From Candidatus Izemoplasmatales bacterium (lineage in GTDB: Bacteria > Bacillota_I > Bacilli_A > Izemoplasmatales > Hujiaoplasmataceae), in the NCBI GenBank assembly GCA_028699855.1, contig JAQVTV010000010.1, positions 1 to 14,692 of the forward strand: a DNA stretch of 14,692 bases, given 5' to 3'. Position 1 is the stretch's first letter. Every line of letters starts with the position of its first letter. Shown one piece after another: positions 1-6,898 of this stretch. A program made the translations under genes and the position numbers. A model generated the notes under the pieces. It saw only the letters and a list, made by a program, of their open reading frames with translations, did not search any database and was not told the origin of the DNA.

Positions 1-775
1 GTGAAGAATAAACTTCAGTCGGGATTTGGTTGTTGAAGAGGTAACTTTCCAATGAACTGGCGTATTTGCGTGATTTCATCAGCGCATAATCAGCTTCAAG
101 GACCGTTTTATAGATTTGGGCGTAGGTGTTTTTGTGGGTGTCGTAATAAGAGAATACGGCTTCAAAGATATCTTTGCGCTCTTTTGCGGATTGACTCTTC
201 TGAATGAATGCCCGGTAATTGCTGTTGGTGATCGTGACGATTTCTTTGGAGTCGAGCATCACGTCAACGTTTTCGATATCCGCGACAGAAAGGGAACTGT
301 ACAGCGATCTTCCCGAATCCGCGAGCTGATTGAAATTGGCGAGAAGCATCTCCGCTTCGTCGTTGAGGATGTGTTCTTGTCTCAGGAAGAGTTTTTCGAA
401 GATGAAGCGGAACTCATGAATCTGAGGGTTGTTCTCGACAAATGCGATGACTTTGTCTCTTCCGAGTAGGATGAGTTCAGGCTCTTCAAAAGATATGGCT
501 TGTTGGAGTTGGGCAAAAGCAATCTGAACTTCCTGCAGACGTGCGGATTTTTCCATATCCTTTTTGTTCAAATCACTTGAAAGCGACGCATAAAGGTACA
601 CGCGATAGCCGACTTTCTGCAATTCTTTTTGTAAGGAAAAGTATTCGACAAAAGTATTCTCCGAAGACAGTTTACCTTTATAAGTCCCGAGTTTCGCGAT
701 TTTTTCCTTTGTTTCCTGAAGGGCTTTTTGGTAGGCTTCGTCTGTTTCAAATAAGTACGATAAATCCCATTTCAT
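1..775 (-). CDS. pepF: Oligoendopeptidase F-like M3 metallopeptidase (N-terminal part, cut by window edge)
   Basis: I read this by translating the minus strand from the ATG at 775-773; the frame stays open for 258 codons to the window edge, so only the N-terminal part is visible. The protein begins MKWDLSYLFETDEAYQKAL and continues through a mostly helical region with segments such as YRVYLYASLSSDLN and FRFIFEKLFLRQEHIL, which are typical of the N-terminal lobe of PepF/PepB oligoendopeptidases (family M3B). These are cytoplasmic zinc peptidases that cut short peptides. The catalytic HExxH motif lies later in such proteins (full length about 600 residues) and would be outside the window, so zinc ligands cannot be checked. 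A good AGGAGG ribosome site lies 11 nt upstream of the ATG (787-792). The gene is divergent from spx, and both promoters lie in the 116-nt gap between them. Family assignment is by recognition of the N-terminal pattern; exact substrate is unknown. Confidence 0.85.
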   Translation of the reverse strand, partial: MKWDLSYLFETDEAYQKALQETKEKIAKLGTYKGKLSSENTFVEYFSLQKELQKVGYRVYLYASLSSDLNKKDMEKSARLQEVQIAFAQLQQAISFEEPELILLGRDKVIAFVENNPQIHEFRFIFEKLFLRQEHILNDEAEMLLANFNQLADSGRSLYSSLSVADIENVDVMLDSKEIVTITNSNYRAFIQKSQSAKERKDIFEAVFSYYDTHKNTYAQIYKTVLEADYALMKSRKYASSLESYLFNNQIPTEVYSS

Positions 776-786
776 GGATGTTCTGA

Positions 787-792
787 CCTCCT
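787..792 (-). promoter_or_regulatory. Ribosome binding site of pepF
   Basis: The minus strand reads AGGAGG here, a full anti-SD match, 11 nt before the ATG at 775. It supports that start for the partial peptidase gene. Confidence 0.7.
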
Positions 793-809
793 GATTTCTA
801 ATATCTTCC

Positions 810-818
810 ATTATACCA
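810..818 (-). promoter_or_regulatory. Extended -10 promoter of pepF
   Basis: On the minus strand the sequence reads TGGTATAAT, that is an extended -10 (TGn) followed by a perfect TATAAT (810-815). No good -35 hexamer is seen at 16-18 nt, which is acceptable for an extended -10 promoter. It points toward pepF and lies about 40 nt before its start codon. It is back-to-back with the spx promoter. Confidence 0.6.
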
Positions 819-836
819 CTCTTTTTTTGGAAATGG

Positions 837-865
837 ATTACAAAAACACTACAGTATGGTATAAT
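837..865 (+). promoter_or_regulatory. Promoter of spx, extended -10
   Basis: ATTACA (837-842, 4 of 6 matches to TTGACA), a 17-nt spacer, and a perfect TATAAT (860-865) preceded by TGG, which makes an extended -10. It lies about 27 nt before the spx start codon. Confidence 0.65.
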
Positions 866-891
866 TATAGGACGAAAGCGAGGTACATATC

Positions 892-1344
892 ATGATTACG
901 CTATACACCAGTTCGAGCTGTTCCTCGTGCCGCAAGGCAAAAAAATGGCTCGAAGATAACCAAATTCCCTTCAGGGAAAAAAATATCATCGGTATCCGTT
1001 TGACCCGAGATGATATCATCAATATGCTCAAATACTCGGAAAACGGCTTTGAAGACATCATTTCAACGCGTTCAAAGGTATTCAAGGAACACGATCTTGA
1101 TACGGAAGAGATGAAGTTTGGCGAGTTGGCAGATTTCATCATCGATAATCCCACGATATTGAAGCGTCCGATTATCATCAATGACAAAATCATGCAAACC
1201 GGATATAACGAGGATGAAATCCGCGCGTTTATTCCGCGTCGATTCCGTGATGAGATTATGTGTCAGGAATGCAAGGAGAATTGTGAGTACAAACGTTGTG
1301 TATCACAAGGTTTGGTGCGTACGAAACGCGTGACTTTGACTTGA
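892..1344 (+). CDS. spx: Spx-family redox transcription regulator with cysteine-rich C-terminal tail
   Basis: A 150-residue ArsC/Spx-fold protein. Spx binds the C-terminal domain of the RNA polymerase alpha subunit and redirects transcription under disulfide (thiol oxidative) stress; it acts in the cytoplasm. Seen here: the redox CxxC switch at Cys10 and Cys13 (motif CSSC in the first loop), Gly52 in the NGF segment matching the alpha-CTD contact of B. subtilis Spx, and the RPI motif at 92-94 followed by a segment (GYNEDEIRAFIPRR) that is nearly identical in Bacilli Spx proteins. Bacillus Spx is about 131 residues; this one continues to 150 with a tail holding Cys124, Cys127, Cys131 and Cys136. 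An arsenate reductase is unlikely because of the CxxC switch plus RPI context. The start has a GAGG site 8 nt upstream. It is transcribed alone, from an extended -10 promoter to a strong terminator. Confidence 0.9.
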   Translation: MITLYTSSSCSSCRKAKKWLEDNQIPFREKNIIGIRLTRDDIINMLKYSENGFEDIISTRSKVFKEHDLDTEEMKFGELADFIIDNPTILKRPIIINDKIMQTGYNEDEIRAFIPRRFRDEIMCQECKENCEYKRCVSQGLVRTKRVTLT

Positions 1345-1360
1345 TCAAAGATGTGTGAAG

Positions 1361-1393
1361 ACGTTGGATTCATATGAATCCGGCGTTTTTTTT
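1361..1393 (+). terminator. Rho-independent terminator of spx
   Basis: An 11-bp stem (ACGTTGGATTC paired with GAATCCGGCGT, two G-U pairs) with an ATAT loop is followed by a run of eight T (1386-1393). It lies 17 nt after the spx stop codon. Confidence 0.9.
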
Positions 1394-1433
1394 CTGTCCA
1401 TTGAATAGACCGCATCACGCGCAGAAACCAAGG

Positions 1434-1456
1434 CGTTTGTAAACGTTTTACAAACG
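1434..1456 (+). promoter_or_regulatory. Palindromic operator upstream of the gap promoter (cre-like)
   Basis: A perfect inverted repeat with 10-nt arms, CGTTTGTAAA and TTTACAAACG, around a 3-nt centre CGT. Its core TGTAAACGTTTTACA resembles the catabolite-responsive cre element bound by CcpA and other LacI-family proteins, except for one extra T in the right half. Its centre (1445) is about 55 nt upstream of the likely transcription start of gap, a distance at which CcpA acts as an activator at some Bacillus promoters. The binding protein is not encoded in the window; a LacI-family regulator is an inference. Confidence 0.6.
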
Positions 1457-1464
1457 GCGATATA

Positions 1465-1493
1465 TTGTATTATTCATGATAATAGTATATAAT
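1465..1493 (+). promoter_or_regulatory. Promoter of gap
   Basis: TTGTAT (1465-1470), a 17-nt spacer, and a perfect TATAAT (1488-1493). Transcription would begin near 1500, leaving a leader of about 30 nt before the ATG at 1530. An alternative, weaker pair (TTGTAA at 1437 and TATATT at 1461, 18-nt spacer) overlaps the operator. Confidence 0.6.
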
Positions 1494-1515
1494 ATCTATG
1501 GATCTAAAATACACT

Positions 1516-1520
1516 GGAGG
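1516..1520 (+). promoter_or_regulatory. Ribosome binding site that fixes the gap start
   Basis: GGAGG sits 9 nt before the ATG at 1530. An in-frame ATG at 1476 would add 18 residues that overlap the promoter and have no ribosome site, so it is not the start. An out-of-frame ATG at 1522 is only one base after the site, too close to be used. Confidence 0.85.
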
Positions 1521-1529
1521 TATGAAAAT

Positions 1530-2540
1530 ATGGCAGTCAAAGTAGCAATTAATGGTTTTGGAAGAATTGGACGTTTAGCTTTTCGGATTATGTTTGGCAA
1601 TACCGATTTTGATATTGTTGCAATCAATGATTTGACGGATGCACGGCAGTTGGCGTATTTATTGAAATACGACAGCAGCCAAGGCAGATATGGTCGCGAT
1701 GTCACATTCGAGGACAACTATCTTGTCGTCGAAGGAAAGAAAGTACCTGTTTATGCACAAAAAAATCCACTGGATCTTCCTTGGAAGGATCTAGATGTCG
1801 ATGTCGTATTGGAATGCACCGGGATTTTCACATCAAGAGAAAAAGCATCATTCCATCTTCAAGCCGGAGCGAAGAAAGTCATCATCAGCGCTCCTGCGAA
1901 AGAAAAAGACATTCCCACAGTGGTTTTCGGAGTGAATGAAGGTTCGCTCTCCGGATCGGAAACGATTATTTCCGCCGCTTCATGCACGACCAACTGTCTC
2001 GCTCCGATCGCGAAGATTCTCGATGAGAATTTCGGCATCGTGAGAGGCTTCATGACAACTGTTCATGCGTACACGAATGACCAAGCGACACTCGATATCC
2101 CGCACTCCAAAGGAATCGACAGCCGTAGAGGCCGCGCAGCTGCCGCCAATATCGTTCCCACCACCACGGGTGCTGCCAAGGCTGTCGCTCTCGTATTGCC
2201 GCAACTTAAAGGCAAGATGGACGGCATCGCTTTACGCGTACCGGTTATTACGGGTTCGGTCGTCGACCTCGTTGTGGAACTTGAAAAGACCGTGACCAAA
2301 GAAGAAATCAATCAAGCTGTCAAAAACGCCGCTTCAGACGTCGTCGGCTATACTGAAGACCCGATCGTGTCAAGTGATGTCATCGGCATGAGCGTAGGCA
2401 CTTTGTTTGACGCTCAAAGCACCGTTGTTTTGAACACTGATGGAAAACAACTCGTCAAAGTGATCACGTGGTATGACAATGAGTATTCGTTTACCGCGCA
2501 GATGGTACGCACGTTAAAATACATGGCTGCGTTAAAGTAA
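1530..2540 (+). CDS. gap: Glyceraldehyde-3-phosphate dehydrogenase, type I (NAD-dependent, glycolytic)
   Basis: A 336-residue GAPDH, normal for the family. It oxidises glyceraldehyde 3-phosphate to 1,3-bisphosphoglycerate with reduction of NAD in cytoplasmic glycolysis. The N-terminal Rossmann motif is NGFGRIGR (residues 8-15), Asn33-Asp34 lies at the end of the second strand where the adenosine ribose of NAD is held, and the active site SCTTNC carries the catalytic Cys152, with His179 in the TTVHAYTNDQ segment. The sequence around VAINDLTDARQLAYLLKYDSS is that of glycolytic GapA rather than gluconeogenic GapB. Unlike B. subtilis, it is not beside cggR, pgk or tpi but stands alone between spx and a membrane protein gene. 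Transcription is likely controlled by the palindrome just upstream and ends at the hairpin at 2548-2572. Confidence 0.97.
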   Translation: MAVKVAINGFGRIGRLAFRIMFGNTDFDIVAINDLTDARQLAYLLKYDSSQGRYGRDVTFEDNYLVVEGKKVPVYAQKNPLDLPWKDLDVDVVLECTGIFTSREKASFHLQAGAKKVIISAPAKEKDIPTVVFGVNEGSLSGSETIISAASCTTNCLAPIAKILDENFGIVRGFMTTVHAYTNDQATLDIPHSKGIDSRRGRAAAANIVPTTTGAAKAVALVLPQLKGKMDGIALRVPVITGSVVDLVVELEKTVTKEEINQAVKNAASDVVGYTEDPIVSSDVIGMSVGTLFDAQSTVVLNTDGKQLVKVITWYDNEYSFTAQMVRTLKYMAALK

Positions 2541-2547
2541 TGAAGTG

Positions 2548-2572
2548 AAAGCATCCTTCGGGATGCTTTTTT
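2548..2572 (+). terminator. Terminator of gap with UUCG tetraloop
   Basis: Stem GCATCC/GGATGC (2551-2566), extended by AAA/TTT, closed by a C(UUCG)G tetraloop, with six T at 2567-2572. It begins 8 nt after the gap stop codon and ends only 19 nt before the start of the next gene, on the same strand. Confidence 0.9.
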
Positions 2573-2591
2573 GAAAGATAGGGTTTTGTGG

Positions 2592-3218
2592 ATGCTGGAA
2601 TTCATTTATGATGTTTTGGAAAAATTCGAACAATTTATCTTGGATCACTCATGGTTCGCACCGCTTTCAACGGTGCTTTTGCCGTTTATCGAAGCATTGA
2701 TCCCTTCTTTGCCGTTGACGATTTTGATCGGGTTCAATCTCAATATGATGGCGACGATTTACGGTGCGACCCAAGGTACGTTTCTGACGGTGCTGCTTTC
2801 GACGTTGGGATCATTTTTGGGCATGTTGCTGATATTCATCATCATCCGTGTGACACTCGCGCCCTTTTTCGCGAAGCGTGTTTCAGAAAACAGGTATGGA
2901 AAAATGTTTCTCAATGCCGTGGAAGGACCGAATGTCTTCTTGATACTCGTCATCATGTCAAACCCGTTTTTGCCTTCCTCGATTCTCAATTACGCGTTGT
3001 CTTTGACCCGCACCAGCGTGCGGAGATATCTGTTTTTGACGATCACATCGCGGTTGATCATCATCATTTTTCTGGTATTCCTTGGCAGTATTTTCGATAT
3101 TCAAAACCATCCCATGAATATCCTGTGGTTGGCCTTGTTCTATATGGCCCTCTTCGGCATCTGGTATTTCTTTTACCATCATTACCGAAAAAACAAACCC
3201 AAGAATCCAGAAGAGTAA
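2592..3218 (+). CDS. VTT-domain (TVP38/TMEM64, DedA-like) integral membrane protein
   Basis: A 208-residue membrane protein with several hydrophobic helices: a re-entrant-like stretch near residues 25-45 (ALIPSLPLTILIGF), a long helix near 58-85, another around 115-135 (NVFLILVIMSNPFLPSSILNYAL), and two C-terminal helices, ending in a basic tail (HHYRKNKPKNPEE). The order PSLP - long helix - SNPFLPSSILNY is that of the VTT/SNARE-associated family (TVP38/TMEM64, YtxB/DedA relatives), whose members scramble or flip lipids; the exact substrate here is not known. The start is chosen at ATG 2592, with GATAGGG 9 nt upstream; a TTG at 2571 in the same frame lies inside the terminator T-run and is less likely. 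No separate promoter is visible, so expression probably depends on read-through from gap. No gene symbol is justified. Confidence 0.75.
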   Translation: MLEFIYDVLEKFEQFILDHSWFAPLSTVLLPFIEALIPSLPLTILIGFNLNMMATIYGATQGTFLTVLLSTLGSFLGMLLIFIIIRVTLAPFFAKRVSENRYGKMFLNAVEGPNVFLILVIMSNPFLPSSILNYALSLTRTSVRRYLFLTITSRLIIIIFLVFLGSIFDIQNHPMNILWLALFYMALFGIWYFFYHHYRKNKPKNPEE

Positions 3219-3281
3219 GTGGTTCACGTCAATTTCACCTGATGAATCACGCCTTCAGCCGCTCTTTTTATCGTAGAGCCT

Positions 3282-3309
3282 TTGTGTCTCAATGATTTAG
3301 TGATATAAT
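3282..3309 (+). promoter_or_regulatory. Promoter of the pepP-recD2 unit, extended -10
   Basis: TTGTGT (3282-3287), a 16-nt spacer, and a perfect TATAAT (3304-3309) preceded by TGA, giving an extended -10. The start codon follows 28 nt later. The rest of 3219-3337 shows no gene and only a weak hairpin. Confidence 0.6.
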
Positions 3310-3324
3310 GTTGCCATAGATTTC

Positions 3325-3330
3325 GAGGTG
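3325..3330 (+). promoter_or_regulatory. Ribosome binding site that fixes the pepP start
   Basis: GAGGTG lies 7 nt before the ATG at 3338. An in-frame TTG at 3332 is only one base from it, too close to be used. Confidence 0.75.
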
Positions 3331-3337
3331 ATTGTAC

Positions 3338-4609
3338 ATGAAGATTCAAAAAGAAGAATTGATCAAGCGACGTCAAGCCCTATTCTCAATGATGCAAAAA
3401 CGGTCATTGGCACTGGTGTATTCGGGGGAAGCCCCCCATAAAACGTTGGACCAGTTTTATGCGTATACACCGAATCGAAATTTCCAGTATCTGACTGGAA
3501 TCGCTAGGGAGCGGTTTGTTTTAGTCATGCTCAAGAAGGATGTCGAGACCTATACTTATTTGTTTATCGAATCTGACAGCGAGGAAGCGACGAAATGGAC
3601 TGGCAAACGCCTGATGCGGGCAGAAGCCTCGGAGATTTCCGGTATTCCTCTTGATGATATCGGCTATGTGGCGGGTTTGCCAGAATTCTTGAGCCAGAAG
3701 ATTCTGTCCGACTCGCGCAAGTCTTTGATCGGCATGCCGAAGATCTTGTATTTGGATATGTATCGTCCCCGGCCTTTGACGAAACCCATCAGCATGATTT
3801 ACGCCCAGGACATCATCGAGAATTTTCCTGAGCTTGCATTGATGAACCTGTGTGAACTGATCGACCAGCTCAGGCGGGTCAAATCGACGTCGGAAATAGC
3901 GCTGATTCAAGAAGCGATCCAGCATACGCGTTCAGGTATCGAACGCATGATGAAAGAAGCCAAAGCCGGCATGAATGAGCGTGCGTTGGCATCGTTGTTC
4001 GAGTATCAAATCAAACAGAGTGGCAGTGAAGGCTTGGCCTTCAACACCATTGTCGCGGGAGGACCGCGTGCGGTGGTATTGCATTACGAAGATAACGATC
4101 AATCGATAGAGGATCTATCACTGGTCTTGTGTGATCTCGGCGCTGTGGCGGACGGTTATAATGCGGACATCACGCGCACCTTCCCAATCAACGGGAGATT
4201 CACACCGCGACAAAAACAACTCTATGAAGCGGTGTTGGAAGTCAACAAAGCGGTGATCGATCAGATTCGTCCCGGTGTGATGGTCAAGGATCTCAATGCT
4301 TTTGCGAAAGATGAACTCGCGAATAGGTTGTTGGGATTGGGTATCATCAAGGACAAGATGGATGTGGATCGGTACTACTACCATTCGGTGAGCCATTATC
4401 TCGGTTTGGATACCCATGATGTGGGCACCTATCAAGTACCGCTTGAGCCGGGGGTCGTGTTGACAGTCGAACCGGGGCTCTACATTCCTGAAGAACAAAT
4501 TGGCATCCGTATCGAAGATGATGTTGTCGTGGTTAAGGATGGTGCGATCAACCTCAGTGCTGACATCATTAAAGAAGTAGATGAGATCGAATCATTCATG
4601 AAACGATAA
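3338..4609 (+). CDS. pepP: Xaa-Pro aminopeptidase (M24B, aminopeptidase P)
   Basis: A 423-residue cytoplasmic metallopeptidase that removes the N-terminal residue when proline is second. The N-terminal creatinase-like domain (about 1-175, with FYAYTPNRNFQYLTGI) is followed by the pita-bread catalytic domain. The dinuclear metal ligands are all present: Asp266 (CDLGAVADGYNADITRT), Asp277, His353 (HYLGLDTHD), Glu378 (TVEPGLY) and Glu393 (GIRIEDD); His249 and His360 match the catalytic histidines of E. coli PepP. Both domains and all ligands indicate an active enzyme rather than a proline dipeptidase or methionine aminopeptidase. recD2 starts 14 nt after its stop with a GGAGG site, so the two are probably one transcript. 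Exact peptide preference cannot be read from the sequence. Confidence 0.93.
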   Translation: MKIQKEELIKRRQALFSMMQKRSLALVYSGEAPHKTLDQFYAYTPNRNFQYLTGIARERFVLVMLKKDVETYTYLFIESDSEEATKWTGKRLMRAEASEISGIPLDDIGYVAGLPEFLSQKILSDSRKSLIGMPKILYLDMYRPRPLTKPISMIYAQDIIENFPELALMNLCELIDQLRRVKSTSEIALIQEAIQHTRSGIERMMKEAKAGMNERALASLFEYQIKQSGSEGLAFNTIVAGGPRAVVLHYEDNDQSIEDLSLVLCDLGAVADGYNADITRTFPINGRFTPRQKQLYEAVLEVNKAVIDQIRPGVMVKDLNAFAKDELANRLLGLGIIKDKMDVDRYYYHSVSHYLGLDTHDVGTYQVPLEPGVVLTVEPGLYIPEEQIGIRIEDDVVVVKDGAINLSADIIKEVDEIESFMKR

Positions 4610-4623
4610 CCCTGGAGGAACGA

Positions 4624-6849
4624 ATGCATTTCGTTGAAGGCGAAATTCAACAATACCTCTTTTACAATGAGGAGAGTTCATATTCGGTCATCAAGATTGA
4701 CATCCACGATACCGATGAACCCACGATTGCACGCTATGAACCCACATTGATCATATGTGGGTTTTTTCCCCGTCTTGAGTTAAAACAGAACTATCGCTTT
4801 TTCGGTCAAGTGACCGATCATCCGAAATATGGCATCCAATTTACCGCCAATCGTTTCGAACAGGTCGTCGAACGCAGCGATCGTGGCGTCATCGAATACT
4901 TGTCTTCGGACTTGTTCAAGGGAATCGGTCCCAAAACGGCACAAGCCATCGTGACACACTTGGGCGTGGACGCCCTCGACAAGATTATGGATGATCCGGA
5001 TGTGCTGGACGGGATTGCCCTCATCAATCCGGGCAAAAAGGACATCATCGCCAGAACGCTGAAGGAAAACCGGCAAATGGAAACGACATTGGTATGGCTC
5101 TATGGGTTCATGATTTCACCGCGGATGGCGATGAAGATTTATCAACGTTTCGGTTTTGCCTCTGTCGATGTCATCAAGCAGAATCCCTATGTTCTGATGA
5201 ATGAAATCGAACAAATCGGATTCAAACGTGCGGACGAGATCGCACTCAAGATTGGTTTCTCACGCGACCATCCATTGCGAATTCAGGCGGTTTTGTTATA
5301 CTTGCTTTCTGAATACATGAACAAATTCGGCGATACCTATGTGGATAAGGAACCGTTAATCGACTATGCCGCACAGTATTTGAATCAATCGGGGACCATC
5401 GATTTGGATCTTTCAGTCATAGGCGAACAGATTGACGCGTTGGTCATGGATGGTCAAGTCGTCGACATCGAGCGACGCTTGAGCTTGGCGTCGATCTATT
5501 TTCCTGAGAAAGCGCTGGCCTCATCTCTGATCAATCGGATCCAAGGACCGGGTGAAACGGCCGATACATCGATGATCGAGAAGTATCTTGATGCATTCGA
5601 GCGAGGCCAAACAATCCAGTACACGGACAAGCAACGTCAAGCCATCATCACAGCACTCACGAATGATCTGACGATCATCACGGGTGGGCCGGGAACGGGT
5701 AAAACGACAATCATCGATGCGATTGCCCATATTTTCTCGATGATTCATCACAACTTGAGTGCGGATGATATCAAACTCGCTGCGCCGACCGGCAAAGCCG
5801 CCAAACGTTTGAGCGAAGCGACTTCGCGTGAGGCCACGACGATTCATCGATTGTTGGGCTATGATTACGAGGGCAGGTTCACCTACGACAAACACCACCC
5901 ACTGAGGGCAGAACTTGTGATCATCGATGAAGTTTCGATGATGGACACGCTACTGGGTTATCATTTCTTTCAAGCATTGTCCTCAAAGACGAAATTGGTT
6001 TTGGTCGGAGACCATAACCAACTCCCCTCGGTCGGGCCGGGGCAAGTGCTGAGCGATTTGATCGATTCATCGTTGATCGATGTGGTTTATCTCGATCGGA
6101 TCCATCGTCAAGCCCAGGATTCAGCGATTGTGTCCTTGGCGTACGACGTCTTGCATCAGCACCTATCGGAAGAGGTGTTCAAACGGCACCCGGACCGGGA
6201 GTTTATCTTGTGTCGGGAACATATGGTGCCGGACTATATTTTGAAATCTATTCATAGTGCACGTCAGAGCGGTTATACGCTGCTTGATGATATTCAGGTG
6301 CTGATTCCCATGTATAAGGGCGCAAACGGGATTGATCGAATCAATCAACTCATTCAAGAGCGTTTCAACGCCCATAACAAGGCATATCAGATCGTTTCGG
6401 GGGATCGTCGTTTTCGTTTGAACGATAAGGTCATGCTGCTTGTCAATCAACCGGAAGACGGTGTGATGAACGGCGATATCGGCATCATCACGGACATGAT
6501 CGAAGACAAAGAGATGATTGTGGATTTTTCAGGGATTCACGTGAAATACAATGTCAATGATCTCGACAACATCACGCTTGCCTACGCCATCAGCATTCAC
6601 AAAGCTCAAGGAAGCGAGTTTCGCGTGGTGATTCTCCCGCTTGTAAGGAGTTATCGGATCATGTTGAAGCGAAAGTTGCTCTACACCGCGATCACACGCG
6701 CGAAAGAGCATTTGATCATGATCGGCGACAAAGAAGCCCTACATTACGGGGTTTATGACCACGAGCCACCCCGAAAGACATGGCTCCGAGAAATGCTGAA
6801 ACTACCCGAAGAAACCAAGCCGAAACCGACGATTGCGGATTTTATGTAA
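4624..6849 (+). CDS. recD2: RecD2-family SF1B DNA helicase
   Basis: A 741-residue ATP-dependent 5'-3' DNA helicase of the RecD2/RecD-like (YrrC) type, which works without RecBC in DNA repair and replication-fork maintenance. Order of domains: an N-terminal OB-like region (1-85), helix-hairpin-helix DNA-binding motifs (around 94-115, LFKGIGPKTAQAI, and near 185-210), then the helicase core. Motifs seen: Walker A GGPGTGKT at 354-361, motif Ia APTGKAAKRLSE at 387-398, Walker B IIDEVSMMD at 433-441, motif III GDHNQLPSVGPGQVL at about 462-476, motif V/VI region AISIHKAQGSEF at 655-666 and LYTAITRAKE at 686-695. The length and the long N-terminal extension distinguish RecD2 from the RecBCD subunit. 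ATG 4624 has GGAGG 4 nt upstream, which is tight but the only good site. In B. subtilis the homologue (yrrC) is also upstream of alaS. Confidence 0.95.
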   Translation: MHFVEGEIQQYLFYNEESSYSVIKIDIHDTDEPTIARYEPTLIICGFFPRLELKQNYRFFGQVTDHPKYGIQFTANRFEQVVERSDRGVIEYLSSDLFKGIGPKTAQAIVTHLGVDALDKIMDDPDVLDGIALINPGKKDIIARTLKENRQMETTLVWLYGFMISPRMAMKIYQRFGFASVDVIKQNPYVLMNEIEQIGFKRADEIALKIGFSRDHPLRIQAVLLYLLSEYMNKFGDTYVDKEPLIDYAAQYLNQSGTIDLDLSVIGEQIDALVMDGQVVDIERRLSLASIYFPEKALASSLINRIQGPGETADTSMIEKYLDAFERGQTIQYTDKQRQAIITALTNDLTIITGGPGTGKTTIIDAIAHIFSMIHHNLSADDIKLAAPTGKAAKRLSEATSREATTIHRLLGYDYEGRFTYDKHHPLRAELVIIDEVSMMDTLLGYHFFQALSSKTKLVLVGDHNQLPSVGPGQVLSDLIDSSLIDVVYLDRIHRQAQDSAIVSLAYDVLHQHLSEEVFKRHPDREFILCREHMVPDYILKSIHSARQSGYTLLDDIQVLIPMYKGANGIDRINQLIQERFNAHNKAYQIVSGDRRFRLNDKVMLLVNQPEDGVMNGDIGIITDMIEDKEMIVDFSGIHVKYNVNDLDNITLAYAISIHKAQGSEFRVVILPLVRSYRIMLKRKLLYTAITRAKEHLIMIGDKEALHYGVYDHEPPRKTWLREMLKLPEETKPKPTIADFM

Positions 6850-6863
6850 TTGTGGCGAAAACA

Positions 6864-6892
6864 TTGCATTCATCGTTCAAATGGTGTATAAT
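6864..6892 (+). promoter_or_regulatory. Promoter of the alaS T-box transcript
   Basis: TTGCAT (6864-6869), a 17-nt spacer and a perfect TATAAT (6887-6892), 15 nt after the recD2 stop. Transcription would begin near 6899, just before the first arm of the T-box stem I. Confidence 0.65.
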
Positions 6893-6898
6893 ACCGGT

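Noticed and set aside
116..469. Open frame of 117 codons on the plus strand near the left edge.
   Set aside because: It is antisense to the pepF-like gene on the minus strand, whose translation is continuous and recognisable.
849..1193. Open frame of 114 codons antisense to spx, and similar long open frames antisense to recD2, alaS, gap and udk.
   Set aside because: They lie opposite genes with clear conserved motifs, have no recognisable domains or ribosome sites, and their composition is that of shadow frames.
1438..1452. The gap upstream palindrome as a standard CcpA cre site.
   Set aside because: The core has one extra T compared with the cre consensus; I report it only as cre-like with an unknown regulator.
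2651..3295. Open frame of 214 codons overlapping the VTT membrane protein gene in another plus-strand frame.
   Set aside because: Its translation is rich in His and Arg with no domain pattern, whereas the chosen frame has clear membrane helices and a VTT pattern.
3219..3300. Possible hairpins after the VTT gene (GTGGTTCAC/GATGAATCAC and GCTCT/AGAGC).
   Set aside because: Stems are short or mismatched and are not followed by a T-run, so I do not call a terminator.
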